Of a DNA stretch of 64,000 bases, positions 26,343 through 36,639 are shown in pieces (the first letter of the stretch is position 1; the number at the start of each line of letters is the position of its first letter). Where the stretch lies: assembly GCA_030544235.1 (NCBI GenBank), contig CM060477.1:24116934-24180933 (forward strand), read 5' to 3'. Below the pieces are notes generated by a model. That model did not search any database, had not been told where the DNA came from, and saw only the letters and a program-made list of their open reading frames with translations. This DNA is from Lepturacanthus savala. Taxonomy: Eukaryota > Chordata > Actinopteri > Scombriformes > Trichiuridae. A program made the position numbers and the translations under genes.

Positions 26343-27465
26343 GTGCTCTTCAGACCGAGAGAATGCATATGAAGCAATAAAAACTTTAAAGCACAAACCA
26401 CATGAAAACAATACCTTTTCCAGCTGAATTTCTGATCCAAAACTATACCATTTCACATAAAATAAAAGGTAAATAAGATTTTCTGTAAAAATATTGTACT
26501 GATGTAGGCCTACATAGCATTTTGTCTTTTTGTGCTCTTCAGACCGAGAGAATGCATATGGAGCAATAAAAACTTTAAAACACAAACCACATGAAAACAA
26601 TACCTTTTCCAGGTGAATTTCTGATCCAAAACTATACCATTTTACATATAGTAAAAGATAAATAAGATTTTCTGTAAAAATATTGTACTGATTTAGGCCT
26701 ACATAGCATTTTGTCTTTTTGTGCTCTTCAGACCGAGAGAATGCACATGGAGCAATAAAAACTTTAAAACACAAACCACATGAAAACAATAGGTTTTCCA
26801 GGTGAATTTCTAATCCAAAACTATACCATTTCACATAAAATAAAAGGTAAATAAGATTTTCTTTAAAAATATTGTACTGATTTAGGCCTACGTAGGTTTT
26901 TGTCTTTTTGTGCTCTTCAGACCGAGAGAATGCATATGGAGCAATAAAAACTTTAAAGCACAAACCACATGAAAACAATAGCTTTTCCAGGTGAATTTCT
27001 GATCCAAAACTATACCATTTTACATATAGTAGAATATAAATAAGATTTTCTGTAAAAATATTGTACTGATTTAGGTCTACATAGCATTTTGTCTTTTTGT
27101 GCTCTTCAGACCAAGAGAATGCATATGGAGCAATAAAAACTTTAAAACACAAACCACATGAAAACAATAGCTTTTCCAGGTGAATTTCTGATCCAAAACT
27201 ATACCATTTTACATATAGTAAAATATAAATAAGATTTTCTGTAAAAATATTGTACTGATTTAGGCCTACATAGCATTTTGTCTTTTTGTGCTCTTCAGAC
27301 CGAGAGAATGCATATGGAGCAATAAAAACTTTAAAACACAAACCACATGAAAACAATAGCTTTTCCAGGTGAATTTCTGATCCAAAACTATACCATTTCA
27401 CATAAAGTAAAATGTAAATAAGATTTTCTTTAAAAATATTGTACTGATTTAGGCCTACATAGCTA
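26343..27465 (-). repeat. Satellite array resumed after the retrotransposon
   Basis: About six 189-bp monomers in the same orientation as the main array. They continue exactly where the left side was interrupted and match the block starting at 15768, including the rare variants CATATGAAGC, CAGCTGAATTTC and ATAGTAGAATATAAAT. An open minus-strand frame at 26301-27401 runs into LTR sequence and is fortuitous. Confidence 0.95.
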
Positions 27466-27995
27466 CATTTTACTATATGTAAAATGGTATAGTTTTGGAT
27501 CAGTAGTTATAATAGTAGTTAATAGTAGTATAATAGTTTGGGATTAGAAATTCATCTGGGAAAGCTATTGTTTTCATTTGGTTCATGTTTTAAACTTTTT
27601 ATGGCTCCAGAAGCTGTCTCTCGGTCTGAAGAGCCTAAAAGATAAAAAGGTATGTTGGCCTAATCAGGCCTACATACCTTTCAAGATTTTCTGTAAAACC
27701 ATAAGAGTTTTACAGAAAATCTTGTTTACCTTTGATTTTATGTACAATGGTATAGTTTTACATTAAGAATTCACCTGGGAAAGCTATTGTTTTCATGTGG
27801 TTCATGTTTTAAAGTTTTTATGGCTCCAGAATCTTTCTCTCAGTCTGAAGAGCACAATAAGATAGAAAGCTATGTCGGCCTAATCAGTGCAATATTTTTT
27901 ACAGAAAATCTTATTTACCTTTTATTTTATGTGCAATGGTATAGTTTTGGATTAGAAATTCACCTGGGAAAGTCCGATATTGTTTTCCAGACATC
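27466..27995 (+). repeat. Degenerate, inverted satellite monomers at the array edge
   Basis: From about 27466 the monomer sequence reads in the opposite orientation (ATGGTATAGTTTTGGAT, then ATTCACCTGGGAAAGCTATTG, then CGGTCTGAAGAGC). It is much more diverged than the main array. A short segment flips again: the arms at 27683-27699 and 27707-27723 are perfect 17-bp inverted repeats around a 7-base loop, and a second foldback centres near 27663 (GGCCTAATCAGGCC). About two and a half monomers are present. Confidence 0.85.
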
Positions 27996-28093
27996 CAGAA
28001 TCCAGACATCTATAGTAACAAAGTGAAATTCTTTTGGCATAAAGGTCACCACTGGGGTTATTACAAGAACAGCACAAAGGCGACAGAAGGCCA
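27970..28093 (+). repeat. Array-flanking segment, paralogue of 50381-50504
   Basis: About 124 bp (starting near AAAGTCCGATATTG and ending CGACAGAAGGCCAC) follows the last degenerate monomer and recurs almost identically at 50381-50504, again next to degenerate monomers in the same orientation. The two loci diverge immediately afterwards. It probably belongs to the ancestral dispersed unit from which the satellite arose. It has no recognisable coding content. Confidence 0.85.
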
Positions 28094-28375
28094 CTGCTTC
28101 TAACTCAAAAATTCTGAATTTTATCATCTAAGATATTTTCCAACATCATCATTGAGGAGGGTATTCTTATGAGATGCCATGTCTCTGATATGTAGCTATA
28201 TACCTCCTTAATACATTATTTTATTTAAATTAATTTATTCATGTATTCATGTCAGTTGCATAAAATATCTATATCTAATGTATTAATATCCATGTATAAC
28301 ATACTTAACCTAAAACCTTCACAGTACATCTATGTATGTTATTAAAATCCTCAGACATTAGATTCTAGATTCAAA
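28094..28375. other. AT-rich sequence, nothing recognised
   Basis: Low-complexity AT-rich DNA with short direct repeats and no open frame, splice-site pattern or repeat family that I recognise. Confidence 0.5.
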
Positions 28376-29020
28376 GTTCACTTTATTGTCATTTCACTCC
28401 ACATTTACATTCAGTCTGAAATTAAATTGCTTCTCATCATTGACATTACATAAAAAATGGCGATTAAATGATTACTATAAAATTCTATAAAAAAATATAT
28501 TTTCAATCACATATTTAAAAACAGTATTTAACAGCATTAATAACCAAATAATTTCAGAGGTTCAGTAAAAGGTGCTTCAATGTCTCCAATCCAGTGCTGT
28601 TTAAAGTAATTCAGACATGTCCTTAAATCAGTTCAAACCTTGTCCTTGGTTGTTGTCCAGCTGGGGGGGTGGTGTGTGTTTGGGGGGTTCAGGGTATCAG
28701 TGAGTGTGTGTGTGGGGGGATTCAGTCCACTTGAAGCCCTACAGCTTGTAAAACCTGTTGATCATAGTGAAGGGTGGAGTGGGTATTTGATGGCGGAGGT
28801 AGCTGTGTGAATGCATTGCTGTTGGTAGAGCGCCATCAGGATGAGACAGGAGCAGCAACGGTTCTGTAGGCAGTCTTCATCAGTCCTAATTGGCTGTTTT
28901 TGTTGTCCATGGAAACTACAGCTCCTGAACCAGGAAGTGATGTTGTAGGTCAGGATGCTGTCAGTGGAGCCGCTGTAGAAGGTGGTAAAGTGAGCAGACC
29001 AGTTACTATCAATGACCATT
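28376..29020 (-). mobile_element. 3' fragment of a CR1/L2/Rex-type LINE
   Basis: The 28376-28420 stretch (TCAAAGTTCACTTTATTGTCATTTCAC) resembles the reversed 3' end of common fish LINEs. Upstream on the minus strand, 28762-29019 encodes FYSGSTDSILTYNITSWF followed by an RSCSFHGQQ stretch. That pattern matches the conserved tail of fish LINE ORF2 proteins (FY.. STESIL...W). The frame has no catalytic RT motifs, so this is a 5'-truncated, decayed copy. GT-rich simple sequence at 28655-28720 lies in its 3' UTR. Exact subfamily not assigned. Confidence 0.6.
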
Positions 29021-29345
29021 AAAATTCTTTAGTGATATTACAGTGTAGATGCATTAACTGGAAAAACACAACAACCAAGCAGATTATAAAATGACTAATA
29101 AGTCTTGCTTGTTCTCTACTCCTACTTCATGTTTCTCCACAGTAAGTCAACGTGGTCATTGTTAGAATGATGCATATAAGTTATCCCATATTTACTTATT
29201 TCCATTCTTTTATTCTTTGTTCTGCATAACATGACAGTATAAGTTTGTGTGTGTATCTTCCAGGTGGACAATGGAGATGTTGCAGCTGTTGACTTGACCA
29301 AGATCTGAACTTCCTTCCAACTGTTCAATGATTTTACCAGGTTCC
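29021..29345. other. Unrecognised intergenic sequence
   Basis: No gene or repeat that I recognise. The minus-strand 68-codon frame at 29122-29328 has no motif. Confidence 0.4.
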
Positions 29346-29679
29346 TGTCGTAATGACAAGAATACCTACCTAACTTAGGAATTTAGCTGACCTGTTTACA
29401 TTCTAGAGAAAGGAAAACAAAACCTTGTATTAGTTAGACGTTTACGACAGTTTATGTTGTTGCTGGCCATTCCCCCTCCCCTTAGAAGCAACAACATCAT
29501 GTAACTAGGGACCACCCTAAGGAAATAAAGAGGGTTCTGGCAGAGATATGGTTAGAGCGGGTTGGAGACTGCAACTGAGCATCTCTCTGTCCGTTCTCCT
29601 CACCAGTATGAAATCTTAATATCTTCTCTTCTCCTCTGTGTGTGTTTTTAAATGTTTTAGGTTGTTTGAACCTGGACAG
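29346..29679 (+). mobile_element. Possible solo LTR of a retroviral type
   Basis: The segment starts TGTCGTAATGACA and can end at CCTGGACA. It contains AAATAAAGAGGG (polyadenylation-like, near 29520) followed by a pyrimidine-rich CTCTCTGTCCGTTCTCCTCACC stretch, as in the R-U5 region of fish retroviral LTRs. No target duplication is evident (TTCC versus GTCA), and I cannot confirm the right border. Confidence 0.3.
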
Positions 29680-30959
29680 TCATCAGCTGGATTTGGCACA
29701 CCATGAACTTGTCAGCAGCACTTAAAGACAAAAAAAATAAAACATTTAGTGTTAATGTTTGCAGGTATGACAGTATTTGGTGATAGACAATCTGAAATGA
29801 GTCTTACTTTCGGCAGGATGAGATTCCTGTAGAGGCTGATGTGGGCGTGACTTGTAAGTTGTACTTTAATCCTTCTTCAAGCAGACAGGTTATATTGAGC
29901 AGTCATCTCACAGGAATTGGAGAGTCAGGGAGAGTCAGGGAGAAAAAAAACAAACCAACATCAGGTTAAAACTATCAACATCGTCATTTAGTAACTTCCA
30001 ACCTCAGCCAACATCACATGTTACCAGGCTGTAGGGCTATTTACCCTTAGCTGGGACAGTGGTTGAAGGACACCAGGACTTGTCCACAGTGGTGGTCCTG
30101 GATGACGCGTCTCTGGGGCCCACTGCTGCTCCAAGATCCCCATACAGTTCAGCTTGGGACCGTGAGGTACCCAGTTTCCGTGCATGGCCCCGGGGAGGCA
30201 CTGTAGGAGTCTTGGTAGTGGAGAGCCTATATACTGGCTTTCACCCTCCGTTAAGAAGGCTAGCCAGCAGCAGTAGGTGTAACATGCAGGATCGCATTGT
30301 TACTGCACGAGACGCTTCACACTGTGTTAGCACACAACACTGTGTACAAACACCCACACACACACGGGACAAACATTTAACAAGACAAAGAGGCATTTGT
30401 TGTATTGGCCAAGTTAAACATGATCATGCAGCATTACTTTTAGCTGCTAAATTAATAATAGCAGTTGTAAATCAGATTAGTCAATTTGCAATTATATTAA
30501 CATTACAGTCGTCAGATCACTCTCAAGTTCTTCTGTTAGCTTAACATTAAACTACTTAACTGAACATTGAAGTACTTAACTGAACATTGAACTAAGCACT
30601 TAACTGAACACCGAACTGCACAGTGACGACTTTCAAAGTCTCAAGGGGACAACCAAAACTATATAAAATGCATCAATATGTAGCTGCAGTATTTGGCAAA
30701 TGCAGACAGACATGTGGCACAGGACAAACAAATTGGTGGGGTGGTGGAGAGAGGGATACCTATAATATCTAGATTTCAAAATGTTTGTAGAAATCTCTCA
30801 CCGTGTCCAGGAATCGTCATCTGTGTCTCCACCTTTATTGGTTGGGTAACATGTACTCAACTTCAAACATGTTCTGAAATCAATCATGGAATTATCTAGT
30901 CATAATACATCAAAGTAACTTACATTGCTGCAGGCAGCCCGGGCGGTGGTCACCAGCCT
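29680..30959. other. Unrecognised sequence with short direct repeats
   Basis: Nothing is recognisable over about 1.3 kb. A 161-codon plus-strand frame at 30059-30544 has no recognised motif and no conserved-looking composition. GGAGAGTCAGG is repeated at 29920-29940 and CTTAACTGAACA three times around 30555-30610. A short ACACAC run lies at 30355. Confidence 0.4.
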
Positions 30960-31403
30960 CTAGAAGTCCGTAGCTGAACCTGAAAGAGAAACTCTACGGT
31001 CCAGGTTATTACCGGGAGCCAACACAACGACTGCCTCGGGAGTGCGAGGCAGAGATAAATTTCGTACCTCGACCTCTACGGCGCTGGCCTTGGCTCCAGG
31101 GATGGAGAGGAGACCAAAGGAGATCCACCCCGGCATGGCCACGATTCCCTCCACGATTGAACGCAGATGGGAATTGCCAACCATCCTCCCAAAATTAAAT
31201 AGAACGAAATCCTGTGATGATTCCATTCTCTCATATTCTAATTTTAATTTCAAAACGGCGAAAAATATGCCTTTATTTGTTTTCTGAATTTTGATTTGAA
31301 AACGAGAAATGAAATAAGTAGTTATCCGTTTTCCAATTTTGGATTCTAAAACGGATATGGAATGAACGAATGATACTGATAATTCTTCTTCGTATTCCTC
31401 CAA
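30960..31403 (-). pseudogene. Probable SGNH/GDSL hydrolase-like fragment
   Basis: A 147-codon minus-strand frame. Its first half is low-complexity and probably not coding, but from about residue 72 it reads GRMVGNSHLRSIVEG, then MPGWISFGLLSIPGA, then LPRTPEAVVVLAPGNNL. G-N-S-H resembles block I and APGNNL resembles block III of SGNH hydrolases. Similar domains occur in multicopy teleost proteins linked to mobile elements. The expected C-terminal catalytic block is missing. The family assignment is inference from motifs; the frame ends at a TAG at 30960 with no visible intron. Confidence 0.35.
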
Positions 31404-31445
31404 AAATATGTGATAACGGGACTGAAGCGGGACTGTTGCTCAAGG

Positions 31446-32944
31446 TAAAGTACCAAAATACCAAGAAGTACATCCGATTAATGTCAGGATTCACCTTTGT
31501 GGATTTCCTTGCTCAAGGTGAGTAGCCATCTCATAGTTGCCCTCATAACAATACACAAGGACTGATGTTTTTGGGATGACTATATTTTATGTTAAATTTT
31601 GGTACCTATCTGCCCTCCCAAACATTTTGCATATACACACTTGTGTTCGTAATGATGGAAATTCAACATTCCCATGCTGTGGTGTTGTTCAAATCAAAAC
31701 ATGTAACTTCAGAAGTTAAAATCACCATGTCTTTTTAAAATCTGTTTTAATAAACGTGTTCTCTCTACAGTCAGAAACAAGCTTGGGCTGCCTGATGCTA
31801 TGGAACTGGATGCTTTTGATGAAACAGACAAACTAATTGAGGAAGACATTTTTTCTGAACTGATAGAGGCCAGTCCAGATTAATGCCTTACAGTACGTGA
31901 GAGAATCCCTGATGCAGATAGTTACATTTCTCCGTTATCCCTGAACTGTGTAGAAACAAAAACAAAAAACAACCATATCCCAAACAGTTAAAAGCTGGGA
32001 GTAACAAAAACCGTGATTTCTACAGGTGTATGATTGGTGTAAGCCTTTATAATTGGCGTTCTTTAAACTGTATGTTTGAAAAATTAGTTTTTTGTAACCT
32101 CATTCTGATCTCTTGAAATATATTATCCACCCAGCTCAGACCCTTGAGGAAAACCTCTTTCTTGAGATACAGATTGCTCCTGATCCAAGTGCCACAATAC
32201 AAGACAGCAATTCAGGGGAAGGCGAGTCTCATTGTAATATCATTTGTAATGCGGTTTCCCAATTATCAGTTTAGATTTCATGTCTCTGCCTCTACTCATC
32301 ATCTCTGTCTCTACTTTAATATGATTTTCAAAAAATATGTTAAGAGAATGCTCTGTATAATTGCAAAAACAGTTTGAAAATGTGGGATCAGGTGTGATTT
32401 TTTTTTTTTAACCAAGTTTATGTTGTATTTCTTTTAGACTTCGAAAAGAACATGGGATTCCCATATGCAGACGTGCATCCAGCTCGGAAGTCACACCCAA
32501 TCTTAATGAGGCAGAGGCTGCAAAACCTGGGAGTGAGGATGTTATTGAAGCCTACAAGACAGAAATGTCACTCACTCACCGCACACGGAGACGGCTTGTC
32601 AACATATTGGCCAGTCATCTGACTGAGAACCATGGGTGACTTTTAAGTAAATTGGCAGATTGTAAATATTATAGTAAAAAAGTTGAATGTTCAGCAAATA
32701 GCATTGAATTAACAAAGCCAGAGTGGCATTTTTCTATTATGTTTTTGGATTTTGTTTTAATAATATGATCTTAACATGTTTATATGAACAGTATTAGCAC
32801 ATCTATTGGTTTGACCCAGGATGAACTATTTTGGTAACTATCCTTGTTTCTTAAGGAGGATGCCATCCCGTAAACATAGGGTATGCCCTGGGAATTATAA
32901 CACTCTCTCCTCCACTCAGGGATCCTTTTTCTCCAAAGGGCTAT
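31446..32944 (+). pseudogene. 5' exons of a SAMD3-like multicopy gene, decayed
   Basis: Four exon-like blocks share compatible phases and splice sites. Block 1 is about 31446-31517 (KYIRLMSGFTFVDFLAQ, donor GTGAGT). Block 2 starts at 31771 after CTCTACAG (VRNKLGLPDA, then DETDKLIEEDIF) and carries an in-frame TAA at 31881. Block 3 is 32438-32635 (acceptor TTTTAG; RRLVNILASHL). Block 4 is 32856-32944 (YALGIITL, then LRDPFSPKGY, donor GTAAGT). The order and wording resemble the C-terminal half of teleost proteins annotated as sterile alpha motif domain-containing 3-like. No SAM domain is visible upstream. The nonsense codon, together with the frameshifts in the downstream exons, marks a pseudogene. 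Its 3' exons continue at 35066 after a piggyBac insertion in the intron. Confidence 0.5.
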
Positions 32945-33322
32945 GTAAGTTTAAATCATGATGACTTCAACACACCAGTTTTACTGACAATGGTTTTGGC
33001 ATTTTAGTTTTAAGTTTTTAATGTATCACAGACAATAACAAAACACCACCAAAGTTAAAATAAATAGTTTAAACATGAGTGTGCCACAAAGTTTAATTCT
33101 GTCATAAAATTTGTCATTAGGACGCAGAATGACATCTAATGAGTGAAATGCTCTCTTTTAAAACAGTATAAATGTAGTTTATTGGATACTTCACATGAAC
33201 TACCATCTGACAAAACTTTTTTGTAAACAGAACTGACATCTCTTTCTCTTACTTGCTCTAGCTGGGGAAGTGGCTGTGGTAGCTGGATCCTCAGGTTTAT
33301 CAGGAGCTCCTGCACTCTGAAT

Positions 33323-33879
33323 TAGGCTTGTCCCGATCCAATATCGGCATCGGATCAGCCACCGATATTGGCAGAAATATGCGTATCGGTATCGGCGCGG
33401 CGGCACGGGAAAAAATCCGATCCGTTAAAAAAAGGTCAGGGTTTTCCAGCGCACCTATTCAGATAATCCATTCCAGTTTTTTGCTGTGGTTTCGCTAAAA
33501 TCCGGTCCGCATTTTCCAGCACACCAGCATTAGCGTCTCCCCACATTTGTTTAGCTCGGCTCGCCTCGCGTTGCATAGCAACCAGAGACGCGCTTAGACT
33601 TGTCACTCCGTGGCATACGGCACAGACAGACACCGAAAGAGCGTAGATTACACTGAAACGAGCACACGGATAATGTAACTAATGTGACTTTAGTACATTG
33701 TTTTCTTTAACATGGGATGTTGACTTCTTCTCCTTTTTCTTCTCTGCGGAAATGTGAGCGCGACTCCGGTGACTGGACTCGACTGTGTGTCACCTGATGC
33801 AGGAATAATCGGCTCGGATGGGCAAATACAATATCGGTATCGGATCGGAAGTGCAAAAAGCTGGATCGGGACATCCCTA
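33323..33879. mobile_element. hAT non-autonomous element, left-arm copy (557 bp)
   Basis: The ends are TAGGCTTGTCCCGATCC and GGATCGGGACATCCCTA (imperfect 17-bp inverted repeats), flanked by the 8-bp duplication CTCTGAAT (33315-33322 and 33880-33887), as expected of hAT transposases. It interrupts the C-terminal region of the piggyBac transposase. Compared with the right-arm copy it lacks about 460 bp of internal sequence. Confidence 0.93.
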
Positions 33880-34546
33880 CTCTGAATAGCTTTCTGCTGA
33901 GGCTTCTGTGCGGGGGACATGCTTCCTTCTTTCAATGAATGGAGTTACAAGTGCCTTTCCTAGCTGCTCCAGGAACACCCTCCTTTTGTTCTTCTTATGA
34001 GATATCCAGGTCGGGTTGATCTCTCTCCAAATCACAACGGCATTGTAGGAGGAAACATCAATGATGTTGTGGAAGATGACCAGGGGCCAGCGGGCAGTCA
34101 TCCTTCTGCAGCTGTATGTTCCAATCACCTTATCTAGATTGTCCACACCTCCTTTGTTGCAGTTGTAGTCTAGGATGATGACTGATCATGATCACTAATG
34201 TCAGTGTGCTCATAAGAACTACATTCTTGTTTTTCTTTGAGAGGTAAGAAACTACAGTGGTCATGGCCATGAAGGCGAACTTTGATGAGAAGACCTCTCT
34301 CTCCTTTGATGAAAGCAGTGCTGGTAGGAGCTCAGGCTTGTTCTTTCGAACTGTACCAACCATGGTGATCTTCCTCTTCAGGAGCTGCTGTCCAAGTTCA
34401 TAAGATGATTGAACATGCTCTGGGTTATATTCCTCCCGATCTTCTTTTTCTGATACATCCTCCACTCCCTCTCCTGAATCAGAGTTGTCTTGTTGGACAT
34501 CAGAAAAAATCAGCTCTAGAACTTCAACGTCATAACGAACACTCAT
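33877..34546 (-). pseudogene. piggyBac transposase, internally deleted (left arm)
   Basis: From the ATG at 34544-34546 comes an acidic N-terminus (SVRYDVEVLEL, then Asp/Glu/Ser-rich), which joins directly to the distal catalytic region: SYELGQQLLKRK, TMVGTVRKNKPEL, REVFSSKFAF, then KGGVDNLDKVIGTYSCRR and RWPLVIFHNIID. These are piggyBac/PGBD hallmarks; VDNLD contains the third catalytic Asp. The segment with the first two catalytic Asp residues is missing, and a further break near 34180-34200 shifts the frame. The copy cannot encode an active transposase, but its ends could be moved in trans. Confidence 0.85.
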
Positions 34547-35065
34547 GGCGCCAGCACAGAAAGAATTTGGGTTCCTGTCACCGGCAGCACCTTTATAACC
34601 CCTTGAAATACACAAAAAAGAGCTCTGCCGTCTGCGAGAATGCCACCTATCTTGTCTTGTTTATGTCTTCTACTGTCTTGTTCATGTTTACTATTAATTG
34701 ATCTGAGACTGATCAAAGGCACAGCAATCCATGATAAGACCACCTGATTTGTCTTGTTTACTTCTGCTACTGATTGATCTGAGACACACCTAACACATTG
34801 TAACATTCTGTGGTGTGTAAATAACTCTGTGACCTTGATTTCAACTCCATTTGCCTCACGGGTCATTTTGACCCGAAGACCACCTTTGTAAATTGTTTTG
34901 TACAGCTTACATGGAAATGTGAATAAAAACATTTCTTTTTTTCTACTGTTGGGGCCAATCTAGGAAAAGTTATGAAATTTAAAGTTAAAAAAAATAGCAT
35001 TTAGGGGATTTCTTTTTGGTTTTTAACACAGTGGCAACAGGAAGGTTAATGATGTTTTACGACAG

Positions 35066-36014
35066 GAGCACTTCTATGATGGGGAGAAAGGCACTGGATA
35101 TTTTAGCATGGCGCCTTAAGACCATGTCCAGGTATACAGCAAAAAGACCAGCCAAGACAGCTGCATTGGTTGAAGCACAAGGACCAAAGCGCCGAAGATT
35201 GGCCACTTTACCTGAGCAGCTTGATGAAGATGCATGCAGGGAAGCCATCATTTCTGAATCACCCCCATGATAAAGCAAGTGTGTTTCAGAAAATGAACAT
35301 GACCTTTCAGTTTCGCCAAAACCTAGTGCATGACCCACAGAGAACGGCAGATGTTTCTAAAACATTTCCATGGTTCTTTGATGTTTGATGTCAAAGGGCT
35401 GGTGAGTTATTTATTTAGAGTTTACCATTTTGTTTCTTGAATTTAAGTACAATATGCTGATTTTTTTCAAATGTTTGTGCATTTATGATTCTATGATCAA
35501 CAGCTGAATCAAGACTTCGTTCTACTGTTTGGAACTGAAACAGCCTCCAAGATGCTTGAGAAGTGGGACACAACTTTCAGGTCCAAGATTATCAGTGAGG
35601 CTAAACACCTTACTCAGTCAATTGACCTGTGCCGACTTCTAAAAGCTGCTGAGAAACAGACAGACAACGATGATGACAGTAAGCTAATGAACATGTTTGA
35701 TTTTTATTCTTTACTGCAAGTGCTGGTTAATGGGGGTATTCCTGCATGATACTAATGGGCTTTTTTCTCCATCTTATTTTCCTACTGATAGGGTGGGACA
35801 GTGACATGGCTTCTCTGCTGCTCCTTCTCCATCTCCTGCCACCCACAGCTGGATGGAATGGAAGAGGACTAAGATAAGTCCCAGTGATGCAGTGGACAAA
35901 ATGTTGCACTTTCACAAGGTATGCATGTCTTCTATTATCTAAACAGCAAGTATTTTATATGTATTAACTCAATTTGAAATACACTGAAATGAAAGTCTTC
36001 TCTCTCTTGCCCTC

Positions 36015-36051
<37 letters not shown>

Positions 36052-36473
36052 CTCTTGTCCCCCACAAAAAAAACACCTCAACTTAGTCCCAGCTGAGCTG
36101 AGCTGAGCTGGCAAAACATCGGTGTGAGGTGTTGATGTTCTATTTTTTAGTCATGCTGCAGCCTGGATGAACACCTTTGGAAGAGGGATGGAAGACAACC
36201 ATACGTCCTTGCTGTGCATCGAACCAAGAACACGATTGACACGTTCTACATTGTTGTGGACCAACAGCTCATCCCCTGCCAAGCCACTAGCTCATTGGGT
36301 GGATTTGATGAACTCTTTAATTCCATTACGTGCTCAACCTGTCTTATGAGGAATACCTGGGCCAGCTCTTCACCTTTGTGCAAACAACAGTCTACAACAT
36401 TGACATAGAAACAACCAATGAGTCTCCCAGAGTTTGTGAGCTAAGTCCTAAACTAAAGTACACAAATGTTTAA
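35066..36473 (+). pseudogene. 3' exons of the SAMD3-like pseudogene (left arm)
   Basis: Four exons follow the piggyBac insertion. Exon 35066-35401 (EHFYDGEKGTGY, then WRLKTMSRYT, then EDWPLYLSSL in another frame) has a one-base frameshift near 35105 and a 7-bp tandem duplication at 35377-35390. Exon 35514-35678 reads LNQDFVLLFGTETASK and has donor GTAAGC. Exon 35792-35918 (WDSDMASLLLLLHLLPP) shifts frame near 35860. Exon 36151-36473 (DGRQPYVLAVHRTKN, then FYIVVDQQLIPC) has a further shift near 36320 and ends at TAA 36471. The LLLHLLPP and FYxVxDQxxIPC motifs match the C-terminus of teleost SAMD3-like multicopy proteins. A (CA)n run at 36019-36048 lies in the last intron. All breaks are shared with the right arm unless noted. 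Confidence 0.55.
36019..36048. repeat. (AC)n microsatellite
   Basis: Fifteen AC units, followed at about 36090-36112 by a short GAGCT tandem repeat. The counterpart in the right arm is 60765-60796. Confidence 0.95.
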
Positions 36474-36639
36474 GTGCTTCATTTGTCAAACTGTGCATAC
36501 TCCGTGCCAGTCCTTGATCTCTCATCTGAGACTTAATCAGTTTTTATCCTAGCACCAAGTTTAAGTTAGTTTGTGCACAAGATTGTTGTAGGTGTCACTT
36601 TTCAACATATTCAGGTTTCAAAAAACATTTAATCAGTTC

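Larger units (their letters stand above)
33200..35049 (-). mobile_element. Deleted piggyBac element, left-arm copy
   Basis: The element reads on the minus strand from the TTAA at 35046-35049, followed inward by CCTTCCTGTTGCC, and contains a GGGTCATTTTGACCCG palindrome at 34859 typical of fish piggyBac ends. It includes a transposase remnant and, beyond a nested hAT element, a C-terminal piece at 33200-33320 (KRKRCQFC, the start of a cysteine-rich tail). The second terminal repeat was not found. The TTAA end lies only 17 bases before the splice acceptor of the host pseudogene exon at 35066. Confidence 0.8.

Noticed and set aside
30059..30544. 161-codon frame as a gene
   Set aside because: No recognisable motif, no splice context and low-complexity composition.
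34405..34701. 98-codon plus-strand frame opposite the piggyBac remnant
   Set aside because: Antisense shadow of the transposase N-terminus.
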